From positions 63,963,698 to 64,027,697 of the forward strand of contig CM031857.1 in assembly GCA_018697195.1 (NCBI GenBank): a stretch of DNA of 64,000 bases, given 5' to 3'. Positions within the stretch are counted from its first letter, which is position 1. Every line of letters starts with the position of its first letter. Below, in pieces: positions 38,068-49,200 of this stretch. Position numbers and translations under genes: made by a program. The DNA is from Certhia americana (lineage: Eukaryota; Chordata; Aves; Passeriformes; Certhiidae). The notes under the pieces are model-generated. The model worked only from the letters and a program-made list of their open reading frames with translations. It was not told the origin of the DNA and made no database searches.

Positions 38068-38097
38068 AATAATTGTCTTTTTTCAAAGACAATTATT
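38068..38097. repeat. Perfect inverted repeat, 13-bp arms
   Basis: Arms aataattgtcttt (38068-38080) and aaagacaattatt (38085-38097) pair perfectly around a 4-base loop. It lies only 10 bp after the previous inverted repeat. Confidence 0.9.
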
Positions 38098-38763
38098 TCC
38101 TCTTTTTCTTCCTTGAAGACCCTGATCAATGTTCCTTGCTTTGTCTCTTTAGTTCAGTAATGGCTGAGTCCATCTGAGGGTATTTGTAAGAGGGTTGCTT
38201 AGTTCCTACATTCCTTCTATATTCTGGAAGAAAGAGAGCAATGATTTGCAAGGACTCATAGAAGATCTAGGCATAGATAGATCTCTTTATATCTGTTTAG
38301 TTCTGATGCTAAAGAAGATTTTGTGAATTATGCCCCAAAAGATTCAGGCATCTTCTAAAATTTGAAAGTTTAAAATTACAATTTTGTAAACCTCAGCTTC
38401 ACTTAAGTCCTTCTCTTGGGACCTTTTCATTACATTAGATATAGCATTAGATCTGTAACTAGGACTGAGAAAATGATTTGACAGTCCATCTTTTATTAAA
38501 TAATTTTGTCATTTTCCATGTGTGAAAGCATCATTAATATTTTTTTATTAACAAAATGAGCTACTATAAATTATTCAACACGGACACTGTACCTATAAAT
38601 AACCATCTTGGCAAAAGAATCACTTATTCAGTTAATTATCAACAGTCACTGCAGCCATTAGTAAAATTTGTAGCATACATGGTTGCATGTATCAAGTCAT
38701 TAATATGAAGGGTATGGTACTGATTGAAAGAAAGTGTAAAGAGCCTGCTGGGATGCTTATTTG

Positions 38764-38910
38764 GAAAAAAAAAAAAGAAAATAAAATTAAAACAAACAAA
38801 CAAACAAAAAACAAAACAAAACAAAACAAAAACAAACAAAAAAAAAAACAACCCAAGCAAAACCAAAACAAACTAAAACAGCAAAACCCTCAAAACCAAA
38901 CCCAGACAAA
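38764..38910. repeat. A/C-rich simple repeat, (CAAA)n/(CAAAA)n
   Basis: A long purine-strand tract of AAAC, AAAAC and A-run units, decaying to the right into CAAAACC-like units. It accounts for the lysine/asparagine/glutamine-rich open frame on the plus strand and the phenylalanine-rich one on the minus strand. Confidence 0.9.
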
Positions 38911-40939
38911 TGAACAAGTACAATACCCTGTCCATCTAATAATTTTTTAAACACTACCATTAGCTTGCCTAACAGATACTAACTGCACTAACAGAAACAG
39001 TATAAAGAAAGGAAGTATAATCAAGATAAACAACAAAAGAAAAGGTTAGGCAAAACCAAATATTTTCAACACCCTTTATGAATATATATATAAATATAAG
39101 CCCTGTAAGAGGGTTGTCCTGAACTGCAAGTTTGTCTTGTTTTACATTTACAGCATACACTAACCTTGTATTCAAATTTTCAGTATATAGGTAGGGGTAA
39201 AAAAAAACCTGATAAGCATACTAGAAGCAATAATAATATTCAGCTTTGACTATATTCCCATAATGATGACTTTTCTGCTTAGGAATAAAAAAAAAAAATC
39301 AAATAAAAAGTATCTTAGACATGGAGAAGGAATGAATATACTGAAAATTTCTCCAGTATGGTAGAATAAGAAACAATCAAATTGACACAGCATTTAAGGA
39401 CAAAATCCAAGTGAATTAAGAAATCCAAGTGAGATGTAAATACATTTTCAATTAAATTATTTTTATTTCAATTTTTATTAACCACTCCTCATTATCCCTT
39501 ACTCAGATTTATTAGGTTTGAAACTCATTCAAGCTTTCAGTAGTTGTCAATTCCATCAACTGTGACTTCAAGTGATTTCATAATATCTTTCTTAAACATT
39601 TTTAGTGGGATGCATTTGACAGATATTTCCTCCTCATGGTTCTTTTTTTGTTGTATAATGATGGATTTATTTTAAAAATTAATTATCTTTAAATAGCAGT
39701 ATAATATATTAGACAGCTGCATAAATGAGTAACCTTATTTCATTATTTGTATATGTCCTAGGGAACTTAGTCTCAAAATTAGAATAAACCTAAGAGTAAT
39801 CTACAGTATCCATGCAGGATTGCTGAAGAATCTTTTCGATAAACTAAACAGTATTCATATTTCAAAAATGTTTTATGTAAAAGGATTGGTGGAATATCTT
39901 TTAGTAATACCTTTTGAATAAAAATGTAATAAAACATTTGTTTAAGGTACCTTAGTTATTAGCGCACAGCTTTTCTTAAAGCTACATGAGACCTGATATG
40001 AACAGGAAGTATCATACCTCATCACATTATAAAATTTTTTATTACTCGCTGATTTTATTGAAACAAACAAATCAACCAGGTTTCACAATATCCAGTTTCC
40101 CAGTCATCATTATTTTCTTTCATAAACTTTAAACCAGTTAACATACTGAAATGATTGTAGTTATATTAATTTACATATAAATCCATTTTAACTTTCTGAC
40201 AGCAGTTCACAGGTGCAAGGAACGATAAATAGTTTATCAAATTACATGATAATTAATGCAAATGTTTTCACAATGCTGATTGGTTAAGTTTGTGCTATTA
40301 GAATCAAAGGACTTGAATGAAATGTTTTTATTACCTTCATTAAAGTTTTTAGCTCAAGAAGTACTGATATTATATTGCTATCATGGATTGCACATTAGGA
40401 CTGGCACAAACACATTTCTGTATGCTAACACTAAAATTTTAGTGCATATTAGTGAAAGCAATAAAACTATGTCTGGGTTTTCATGCCTTAAGTATTATAA
40501 TGTGTATATAAATAGTGAAATGGGAGACAAAACGTATTTTCAACTCTTTAATTTTCATTTTACATATATATGATACAATTAATGTACTAAATAGAATAAA
40601 AGTTGTCAATATTTTGATTTTAAAAAAATTTAGATGGTGAAAGACTGCAAGACACATTCAACGTACTCATGCTTAGTAAGTATACAGGCTTTGTAAATTT
40701 GTGCTGTTATTGACTTCTTGCTTAGTTTTCCGTAGATACCAGTTCCATATTAGTAAAAGATGTTAAAAGTTTTCTCAAATATTCTAACTTTGTGAATTTC
40801 TGGTCTTCAGAAAGTTGAGGGGTTTTGTGCATTTTACTGAAACAGCTTGCAGAATATCTATCTTGAGCAACAATAAATTATTATTATAGGTATTATAAGT
40901 AGCTGCCTATGTTATTATTGTCACATGTCACAAAAGGAA

Positions 40940-41290
40940 AAACTGATCCAGTGCCAGTCAGAAAGGGACCTGGGGATGCTGACTGACAGCAGGCTGAACA
41001 TGAGCCAGCAATGTGCTCACATTGCCAAGAAGGCCAATGTTATCCTGGCCTGGATCAGCAGCAGTGTGGCCAGCAGGACCAGGGCAGTGACTGTCCCCCT
41101 GTACTCAGCCCTGGTGAGGGCACACCTCAAATGTGTCCAGTTCTGGTCCCTTCAGTTCAGGAAGAACATTAAAGTGCTGGAGAGTGTCCAGAGAAGGACA
41201 ACAAGGCTGATGGAGGGTCTGGAACACAAATCCTCAGAGGAGCATTGGGGCAGTTGGGGATGTTTAGTCTGCAGAGAAGGAGGCTCAGGG
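40940..41290 (+). pseudogene. CR1 ORF2 C-terminal domain remnant
   Basis: About 100 codons stay open in the frame of the CR1 ORF2 C-terminus. Residues such as [20 protein letters not shown], then [18 protein letters not shown] and [18 protein letters not shown], match the region after the reverse transcriptase domain. After the LEH..SSEE stretch (about 41237) the frame shifts and the expected 'LGLFSLEKRRLRGDL' order is lost in this frame. The usual Y is missing from the 'LEYCVQFW' motif. The upstream endonuclease and catalytic RT parts are absent, so it is dead. Confidence 0.85.
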
Positions 41291-41607
41291 GGGCCACCTG
41301 AAAGATGGCTGTAGCCTCAGGGGGATTGATTTCTTCTCCCAGATAACCAGAGACAGGACAAGAGGGCATAAGCTGCACCAAAGAGGTTTAGGTTGGTCAT
41401 GAGGAAGAATTTCTTCACAGAAAAGTTGATTGGGCATTTGAACAGGCTGCCCAGGGAAGTGGTGGAGTCACCACCCCTGGAGGTGTTTAAGAAAAGGCTG
41501 GATGTGGCACTAAGTGCCATGGTCTAATTGACAATGTGGTGTTAGGTCATAAGTTGAACTTGATGGTCTTAAAGGTCTCTTTCAACCTAGCTGATTCTGG
41601 GATTCTG
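40940..41607 (+). mobile_element. CR1 LINE, best-preserved copy in the window
   Basis: The plus-strand order is intact: 'agaaagggacctggggatgc', 'gaacatgagccagcaatgtg', 'atcctggcctggatcagcag', 'tggtgagggcacacctcaa', 'tgtccagttctggtccc', 'cttcacagaaaagttgattg', 'gcccagggaagtggtggag', 'cttgatggtcttaaaggtct'. It ends in the terminal octamers 'gattctgggattctg' at about 41607. It is 5'-truncated within ORF2, and divergence is lowest of the CR1 copies here, so it is probably the youngest insertion. Confidence 0.95.
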
Positions 41608-42571
41608 CTAAAGCATCATTTATATACTGCTCATTAAGGGAAACAATTCTCCTTGTTCAGTTCTAACTTCAGGATTGCTGCAAATAGAACAAAAAATTTC
41701 TCATGAGGAAAATTAGAAGACAATTTTTGTCAGAGGGAATTCCTGAGTAAAGGTTGTCTTGCAGGTTATCTTTTTAAATGTGTCTACCTACATTCATTTT
41801 TAAGTTTACTTAAACCACTCAACTCCTTTCTTCCCAAAAATCAGATCACAACAAAAGCTATCAAAAGCCACCTTTTAATGGAAATAGGAACTCTGAGATT
41901 CATTCTAAAATCTTCATTTTGCCACTGTGTTGTTTGCTTTCCACTGCTACTAAAATTTCAAAACCAGAAAACATTCATATTCATATTTTTAACATCTCAG
42001 CTAATTTTAGACACCTGCAATATAAATCTTTGAAACAAGATTACAACTACACATATTAGGCTGGTAACATTTAAGGTGAGTTACCTGAAACATAGGTGCT
42101 AAGTAGTCATCTATTTTACACTGAAAAAAGTTGAATCCTCAAATTCATTTCAATTTTCCCCAAAAGAATGACTCAGAACACAGCACAGAAATTTACAGAA
42201 AAAATAATGATATAAAATCATACTTGGGAATGTTATGACTTCGTTATTAGTTTGGCACAGCTTTGGACTACTACAAGTAAGAACATCAAACATTTAATCA
42301 AATATTGTTAAAAACTCCTCGTATATTCCCAAAGGTCACCTATTTAGAAAGTAACTCAGTTGAAGAGAAATAATGATGTTCATGATAATAGTGTCTATTC
42401 AATAAAAAGATACAACAGATTCTGTCTCAATAATATTTTTACAGTCTTTCTCAGGAGAGGTAGAAAATTACTAGTAATTATATACATATAAACATTTCCT
42501 CTGGATGCTATTAAAAGTCTCCAGAGAAGTGATATTAAGAGCTGTTATTAAACGAGAAAATAGAAGTATTT
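41608..42571. other. Unassigned spacer between CR1 copies
   Basis: Nearly one kilobase of AT-rich unique-looking DNA. No gene, RNA or named repeat is seen. Confidence 0.5.
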
Positions 42572-43565
42572 TATAGGATAATAAGATAATTAGGGTTGGG
42601 AGAGATTTAGCACAACCTTCTGCTGAAAGTATGTTTACCTCTGAGGTTCAACTGACTAGTCTAATGAGGTCTAGAAAATCTCCAGAGCTGGATACTGCAC
42701 AGTCCTGTGAGCTATGTGATCCTTTGCCTGACTGTCCTTTTAGGAAAAATGTTTGTTCTTATACCTAGTTTGTCTCTTGTTTGAACTTGTGCCTGTTGCC
42801 TCTAATCTTCCCACCATGCATGGTTATGAAGAGCCTTGATCAATCTCCTCTATCACCTCACCTAACCCTAAAGCTATTAGGTCCCCTTGAGCAGCTGCTC
42901 TTAGGTCCCCTTGAATCTCTTTTCCAGGCTGAATGAATCCCTGTTTGTCAACCTCTGGAGAAGTGTTCCAGCCTGAACCATACTGGTAGCCTTCTGCTCT
43001 ACTTGTTCCAGCTTGTTTATGACATTTTTTGTATTCAGCAGGCCCAAAATTGGAAGCTTTATTAGAAATGTGGTCTAATGATTGCTGAGTAGGGGACAAC
43101 CATCATTTCCCTTGATTTATTGGTTATTTGGTTATCATAGTCCTGGATTGTTTTGACCATCTCAGCTGACAAGATGTTCCATCTGTTCTTTTCCAGCTCT
43201 CTGCCCCAAGGACACAGTAGTTTTCCTCAGACACATTGCCTTTCTAAAAGGCATCTTTTTATATCTTCCTTCCCAGGCTAAGATGCAGCATTTGTCCTTT
43301 AGTATTTCATCAGTTTAACATTAGCTCCTTTCTCCAGCCTGTCAGTACAGACATGTGTGCAGACTCATTACTCCTCTGGTTGACTGGTATGGAGGACAAT
43401 CTATTAACCATAGCCTTCTGAGCCAGATCATCCAAACATCTTGTTCTTCATCTGGTTGTTCACTCACCCAGTCCATAATGTACTAACTTTAAAACTAGGA
43501 CATTATGGAGCACAGTGTCTAAAGCCTTGCTAAAACTGAAGAAAGGCAATGCCTACTCTTTCGTC
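42572..43565 (-). mobile_element. CR1 LINE, minus strand, internally deleted, reaching the RT domain
   Basis: The 3' end is at the left ('agataattagggttgggaga'). Reversed 3' landmarks follow ('gaacttgtgcctgttgcctc', 'gtccccttgaatctcttttc', 'ggcaaaatt'-type block near 43040). Near the right end the minus strand encodes the reverse-transcriptase signature SFSKALDTVLHNVL (about 43500-43538), followed by a YGL-type continuation. The distance between RT and 3' end is shorter than in an intact CR1, so internal sequence is missing. It contains many stops. Confidence 0.82.
43380..43545 (-). pseudogene. CR1 ORF2 reverse-transcriptase core remnant
   Basis: On the minus strand the peptide FSKALDTVLHNVL aligns by eye with the CR1 'DFSKAFDTVSHNIL' core, with L for the usual F. 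It continues toward a 'KLVHYGLGE' stretch like CR1 'KLLKYGLDE', then meets a stop. The D of the DFSKAFD aspartate is not preserved before F. It is an inactive fossil. Confidence 0.7.
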
Positions 43566-43582
43566 ACCTATAAATCTGATTA

Positions 43583-43855
43583 TAAGGCAAGAGGAAATGG
43601 CCTCAAGTTGAGTCAGGGAAGGTTTAGACTGAATAAAAATAAAAAAATCTTTTCCAAAAGGGTTGTCAAACACTGAGATAGGCTGCCCAGGTAAGTAATT
43701 TCGTCACCACCCCAGAGGTATTTAAAAGACATATGGATGTGGTACTTAGGGACATGGTCTAGTAGTAGACTTCACATGCTGGGTTAGTGCTTGGACTTGA
43801 TAATCTTAAGGGTATTTTCCAACTCAAATATTCAGAAATTCTGTGATTCTATGAT
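43583..43855 (+). mobile_element. CR1 LINE 3' end, plus strand
   Basis: It begins abruptly at 'aggcaagaggaaatggcctc' and runs through 'aagggttgtcaaacactgag', 'aggctgcccagg', 'ggatgtggtacttagggaca', 'tggtctagtagtagac' and 'cttgataatcttaagggt'. It ends in octamers 'attctgtgattctatgat'. It sits head-to-head with the minus-strand CR1, with only about 18 bp between them. The two copies carry their own 3' ends, so they are separate insertions. Confidence 0.92.
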
Positions 43856-43859
43856 ATGA

Positions 43860-44372
43860 CATATAGGACAGACAGGATGATCAAAAATTATTTAAATACA
43901 TCTGCTACAGCACAAGTATATAGCCACAGCAAAGCCACTTCAAGGTGCACCTGTTGTGGTGTGCATATTCATGGCTACAGACTTCACGGTGTCCCGCTCT
44001 CATGTGGAGATATCTATAGGTCACAGTTCCTTTGACTTGATCTGACACTGGATGTCCAGTAGAGCAGCACAGAAACAGCAGCAAGGCCCTGGACATTTGC
44101 CAGCCCAGGTGCATCCCCATTGCAGTTATCCAAATGTTCCCAGGCACAGCAAAATAGGATGAACAGCAGCACAACAGTACAGCAAGCAGCAAAGCAAAAA
44201 AGCAGCCACTAATGAGCACTGGGCTCTAATATACAGTAATCCATGCAAATCCTAGGGCAAGAACTGGGGCCTGAAAATTGATAGCTAAACAGCAACAACA
44301 GCCAGACCAGTTCCAATAAGACCCGCTGTTACCTTGAGCCATTCAAGCCCTATGCTGGATGTCAAAGAGGAC
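43860..44372 (-). mobile_element. Probable ERVL internal (5') fragment
   Basis: This stretch directly abuts the 3' end of the minus-strand LTR, which is where the internal region starts after a 5' LTR. It is GC-richer than the surroundings and rich in CAGCA/GCTGTT words. A 104-codon minus-strand frame (43905-44219) starts with a hydrophobic stretch (residues ~8-26) but has no recognisable gag or env motif. No clear primer-binding site is seen after the LTR. It could instead be another unrelated repeat. Confidence 0.4.
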
Positions 44373-44961
44373 TGTCATGGTTTAATTCCAGTGAGCAAAC
44401 TAAGGACCACATAACCACTTTTTCACACTCACATCATGTGGGAGAGAATCATAAGAATAAAACTGAGACAACTTGTGCGTTGAGATAAGGACAGTTTAAC
44501 ACATAAAACAAAGGCCATGCACACAAGGATAGCAAAACAATCGACTCATTCACAATTTCTCATGAGCAGGCAGGTGTTCAACCATCCCCAGAAAAGCAGA
44601 GCTTTACCACGCGGAATGGTGGCTTGGGAAGAAAAAATGTAAATTCTCCCCTCTCACTTCCTCCTTTTTCTCCCCTCAGCTTTATATGATGTCATATGGT
44701 CTTGAATATCACTTTGGTCAGTTGGGATGTGTCTTTCTGTCCGGGCTCTGTCCCCTCTCAATTTCTTGTGCACAGCCAGCTTCCTTGCGAGTGGTGGGAG
44801 GTGAGAGGCAGAAAAAGCCTTGTCTTTGTGTAAGAACTGCTTAGTAGTAACAAAAAAATTCCTCTGTTAACCAAAACTGTTTCCAGCACAAATCCAAAAA
44901 AACGCCACATAGCAGCTACTATGAAGGAAATTGACTCTATCCAAACCTAAACCAGTGCACA
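44373..44961 (-). mobile_element. ERVL-type LTR, full length, minus strand
   Basis: On the plus strand it opens with 'tgtcatggtttaattccag', the reverse of the LTR 3' end, and closes at 'accagtgcaca', the reverse of its 5' end. All expected blocks lie between: a reversed TATA box (44681-44686), 'tatgatgtcatatggtcttg', 'cacagccagcttcctt' and 'gaggcagaaaaagcctt'. It belongs to the same family as the LTR at 11 kb. I do not see a matching 5-bp target-site duplication. Confidence 0.85.
44681..44686 (-). promoter_or_regulatory. LTR TATA box (minus strand)
   Basis: tttata on the plus strand reads TATAAA on the minus strand, followed by AGCTGAGG, in the core-promoter position of the LTR. Activity is unknown. 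Confidence 0.5.
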
Positions 44962-45035
44962 TAGCCAACTGTCTTTGACTCTGTCCTATGTAATTTTCAT
45001 GCTTAATATTTCCTCTCATTTTGATTCATCTTGAG

Positions 45036-45260
45036 TGTACTGGGTCTGGTTGGGATGTAGTTAATATCCTTCAGAGCAACATGTATGGTGTTGGGCTTTG
45101 GCTATTTGCTGAACAGCCTTTCTCTTCAAACCACTCTATTACTTCATCATGCAAACTGGGGGAGAGCAGGCAGTTAGGAGATGTGGCTGGGACAGCTGAC
45201 TCTAATTGGCCAAAAGGATATTTTGTACCATACAATGACTCTATGGATATGGGATACTTT
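45036..45260 (+). mobile_element. ERVL-type LTR fragment, plus strand, 3'-truncated
   Basis: It starts TGTACTGGGTCTGGTTGGGA and shows 'atgtggctgggacagctgac', then 'tctaattggcc' and 'ggatattttgtaccat' of the LTR U3. It stops before the TATA region. It is the same family as, and lies only 74 bp from, the inverted LTR to its left. The 80-codon open frame across it is an LTR by-product, not a gene. Confidence 0.85.
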
Positions 45261-47340
45261 TGAACTGATTTCTTTCACTGTTTCAGTCAGTTAAAGTCCA
45301 GCCAGAGATCATGGGAAAGTTTTGGGAAATCTACCACAGAAATGATGATACAATTCCACAGAAATGCAAAATTTCTGCAGTAATTTAATATGGTACTTTT
45401 CCTCTCTTGCCCTATATATTGTATATTCTGCATAGCAGAGAGATCTGACATTGTATCAAGATTTAAATATTAATGAATAAATGAATTCCTATAAATGTGC
45501 TATATAAATACAAGTGTTTATTAACACCATATGAAGGTTGACACTAACATAATTAAAATAATAGTCACATATATTATAAAGTTCTACCTTTTTTTCTTCT
45601 CAGTCAGAAGAGATTTATGGAAACAAATGTTAAGTCTGATCGCATATATGTTAAACTAATGCTTTCCATGTTTCATTTTTTCATAATCATATTTAAACCT
45701 CATTTTTGTAAGTCTAGAAGATAAAATTCAAGGCATGCTTTCTGAATTTAAGATAATTTCTGTATAACATCTTTTGAAGATGAAGAAAAAATGAATACTG
45801 TGAATAATTTTATGCAGATGAAAATTATGCTCCTCTTGAATTGTTAATATCTAAAAAATAGATATTTTAAAGGAAAACCTACAGAAACAAACTATGCATT
45901 TTAGTAATACAGGAAATGTGTGTAAAATTTCTTGCAAAACATGAAATTAAGACAATCAATTGATCTTTCCCACTGCATAGGGCTTCATATGAGAAAGCTC
46001 TTCAGAATCACATTACTTGAATGCGAAGGTAGTCTGGTGTATCCAGTAAAAAAACATCATGTGATGCTGTGTTTTTTCTCCTGAGGAATATTGTCTCCTA
46101 TTTTTTTTACATTTTTATATTACTTCTACATTGTTTTTCACTGGGTTTTCAGTAGACATGAGACTATAAATTTATGGCTTACATATAAGCATTTTGTGGT
46201 GTGAGTTTAAAATAACTGTACTGCTACTCTTAGTACACTGAAATTATGTCAGCCATGTCAGCTTTCTTTAAGGCTTTTTATAAAGTCTTTATATTATACA
46301 ACACAATACACTGCAGTATTATAAAGAAAAAGAGGGATATCTAATGGATTTAAATTATTTTGTAAATGGCACCTAAAAAACTGCCCAGATATTCTAGAAC
46401 ATTTTAAACTTGTATCTGTTGAAGGTTAAGAAGCTGAAAAAAGCCCCTTCATTTAGTCATCAGAGGAAGTTTTCAATTAAGCTTCTAGGCTTAATTCATA
46501 CACTTAGACTGTTTTTAGCACTGGTTGGAATACTATAAAGTGTTGTTCAGTTGCCTGAACTTAGAAAACTAGTAATGTTTTAAAAGCACTACACTAATCC
46601 ACCTAACTCCATCTGGTTGTTTAAAAAGTTCATGGCTCCCATAGATCCTCTTCCAGCCTCCTGGAGCATGGATCACATATTTTAAGACCTCTCAGGAATC
46701 TCCGGTTCAGCACCTGAGTCATGACTTCACTATATACAGCATTTGCCTCTTGGTGTCTGAGACATCCTGATAGAAATGACAGTTATGGCCATAGAATTTT
46801 GGAGGGATAAAGGTGATATCCTAGGGCACCTGAGTAGATATGTTTATTCCCTCTACATTTGTTAAAAACGGCTTTTCTGAACATGGAATGAACAGAATTT
46901 TATCTTATTTCTTTATAAGAAATTCTTACAATTTCTTTATGAGGAATTTCTCAGGAAACAGGAGGATTCAGGTAGTGTGTAAACCTAATAAACTGAGAAA
47001 GCTAGCCATTAGATTTGATGACATAGACTTTCATTTTCCTTATTGTTTTGAGTTTAAGACCAAATAATGTTACTTAGAGAGCTCATGTGTGAATATATTA
47101 GGAAGGGGAATATAAACTTATACTAAGGTTAAATTTTCTTAATCAATGGGAAGAAAAAAGACAAGTAGGGTAATGAATGATTCTCAGATTTATAAAAAAT
47201 ATTTTTGTGTGTCTGTGTTGCCGGCTGTTTTGTTCTGTGACTCCGAGAATATACTGTTTTGTTTCCCCAGCCAGATAGTTTGAAGGACTGGTTGCAAGCC
47301 ATCTTTTCATCTGTTTTCTTCATAGTTTATTATTTCTTAT
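45261..47340. other. Unassigned AT-rich DNA
   Basis: No gene or named repeat is recognised. A slightly GC-richer patch lies at 46610-46830 with no identifiable family. Confidence 0.5.
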
Positions 47341-47770
47341 CACTACATTCTTCTCCTGCCCTGCAGAGATCTGTGCAGCAGGACATACTCAGACACTCTC
47401 ACTGATACCATATACCATATCCCCACACCCACACAGAGTGGCATGTACATTTATACTACATTAATCCACATAATCAGTATTTATAATACTTCTCCAATAA
47501 CTATTATCTTTGTTAGAAGTTTAGACTCTATTCTAAGCCAACTATAATGCACCACCTCACTTCAGAACATGGAGGCAGATGAGGAAGAAGGAGGAGGCCC
47601 AAAAGCCACGTGGACTTCTCCATCTTGTCATCACCTGTCTGCCATCCTAAAAAACCCATATATCTTAAATTCTCACCCTGTGATAAAACTACACACTATT
47701 CTACTACTAATACACATTCTTGAAAACTCTGCTTCATTCCAGAACCTAAAAGCCCCTTTTCCATGAAAAA
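47341..47770 (+). mobile_element. Possible LTR-retroelement-derived block
   Basis: The block is CA- and GC-richer than its surroundings. It includes 'cacctcacttcagaacatgg', 'gaggcagatgaggaagaa', 'cttctccatcttgtcatcac' and 'tcaccctgtgataaaac', a texture I associate with passerine ERV LTR ends. I cannot name the family or find TG/CA termini. The 65-codon open frame (47569-47766) has no domain. The call is tentative. Confidence 0.3.
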
Positions 47771-48803
47771 AAGGTTAAAAACACTGTTTGTCAGAGATTT
47801 TAAAATCTCTTAAACATGCAAAGAAATATTTCTCATAATTACAGACTCTGACAAATGATAGGTTTCAAAAGTAAGTTATGATACATTTCAGCAGTAAGTT
47901 ATACTTGTTTTGGTATAATTTTTCTCAGTTTGCCACAGGAAAACCATAATTACAGATGCATAATGATGTGTGTGACACAGAGAAGTATCTGATTCAATGA
48001 GAGTCTTAAAAGATTTTTGTTTTCCTTGTTTTTCTTTTTTTTTTTTTTTTGTTTTTGTGTGTGTGTGGATAGACACTTATGCTGTCAGAGGAAATTATAG
48101 AATAATGTGGCAATAGTTCTGATAATATTATGTGAATCCAGTTTGCTGCAGGTAACACATATCCTTTCTAATTCACCGTGGCTTCCAGCATTTCTCTGAC
48201 AGAAAGTCTTTTCCCTTAAAATGCAAGAGGTTTTTCTGTGTCAAGAAATGATATAAAAGTATTTCCTATGGGGAAGTGCATAAGATCCACACTGCTAAAT
48301 TACTCTGTCCAAGAAAATATTCACAGTCTTCAGGCTGAAAGGTAAAGAGTACCTGGAATTCATCTTAAGGTAGATTGACTATGTTGGTAATACATAACAC
48401 TTACAGCTGGGACTCTGAAACCCTAACACACCTATTACAAAACAGTTCAAGTGGACTTAATTTGTTTCTATGAGAGTTTGGAACTCAGTTATGATTTGTC
48501 AGAAAAACTCAATAACAGCAGTTTTAAATCTTGCCTTTGTGTCCTGGTACGTGACACATAAGTTTGGGAGGATCTTGAGGAAAATTTTAAAGAGTTTTGT
48601 GAGGTAGAGAAAGTCAAGGACAGTTTCACAATGTGTCCTTCTTAAAGTGATGCTTACAGTTTTGTTGGACCAACTAGTCCACATCAAACACAGCAAAAGT
48701 GCTAACTCATATTTACACCCCCCAGTCCGGGCCACCCACTGTATCACACTGCAGAAACATTGCACTCTTTGATAGGGGTAGTGCTCTGCTTTATGAATTA
48801 ATT
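47771..48803. other. Unassigned AT-rich DNA
   Basis: It holds T16 at 48035-48050 followed by a short TG run to about 48067. A minus-strand 88-codon open frame (48499-48765) lacks any recognisable domain and is not called a gene. Confidence 0.5.
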
Positions 48804-49200
48804 ATAGAATCACAGAATATCCTGGAAGACACAAGGATCATCAAATCCAACCCCTCTAACTTCAAAATATGAATCCAAAAATTATACTATATATCTGAGA
48901 ATATTTTCCAAACACTTCTTGAACTCTGTCAGGTTTGGTGCTGTGACCACTTCCCTGAGAAGCCCTTTCCAGTGCACATCAACCCTCTGGACGAAGAATC
49001 TTTTACTAATATTCAACCTAAACCTCTCCTGACTCGGCTTTATGTCATTGCCTTGAGTCTTGTCGCTGGGCACAACAGAAAGGAGTTCAATGTCTGCGCC
49101 TCCTCTTTCCCTCATGAGAAAGCTGTAGACAGCTATGAGGTCTCCCCTCAGTCTCCTCCGGGCTGGGCAGACCAAGTGAACTCAGCCTAAGAGGTCATAT
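48804..49200 (-). mobile_element. CR1 LINE fragment, minus strand
   Basis: Left to right, reversed CR1 landmarks are 'atagaatcacagaatatcct', 'cacttcttgaactctgtcag', 'gtttggtgctgtgaccactt', 'cctctggacgaagaatcttt', 'acctaaacctctcctgac', 'gtcgctgggcacaacagaaa' and 'gtctcccctcagtctcctcc'. It is well preserved in order but 5'-truncated near 49200. The overlapping open frames on both strands are remnants of the ORF2 C-terminus and its complement. Confidence 0.93.

Larger units (their letters stand above)
31971..40939. other. Unassigned AT-rich DNA
   Basis: No gene is supported. It holds A24 at 32367-32390, a perfect 18-bp palindrome at 33579-33596, T16 at 36735-36750, a TG-rich microsatellite at 37340-37405, twin perfect inverted repeats at 38029-38097, and an A/C-rich simple tract at 38764-38910. 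The remainder is unique-looking. Confidence 0.5.

Noticed and set aside
38639..38950. Lysine/asparagine-rich and phenylalanine-rich open frames
   Set aside because: Produced by the A/C simple repeat; no start context or domain.
42600..42612. TTAGGG-like word suggesting interstitial telomere repeat
   Set aside because: A single 'ttagggttggg' that belongs to the reversed CR1 3' end, not a tandem array.
42824..43099. 91-codon minus-strand open frame
   Set aside because: Part of the minus-strand CR1; only a LINE remnant.
48499..48765. 88-codon minus-strand open frame
   Set aside because: No recognisable domain and no conserved context visible.
48882..49190. Overlapping open frames on both strands
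   Set aside because: Both fall in the CR1 fragment; the minus one is an ORF2 C-terminal or 3'-region remnant and the plus one its shadow.
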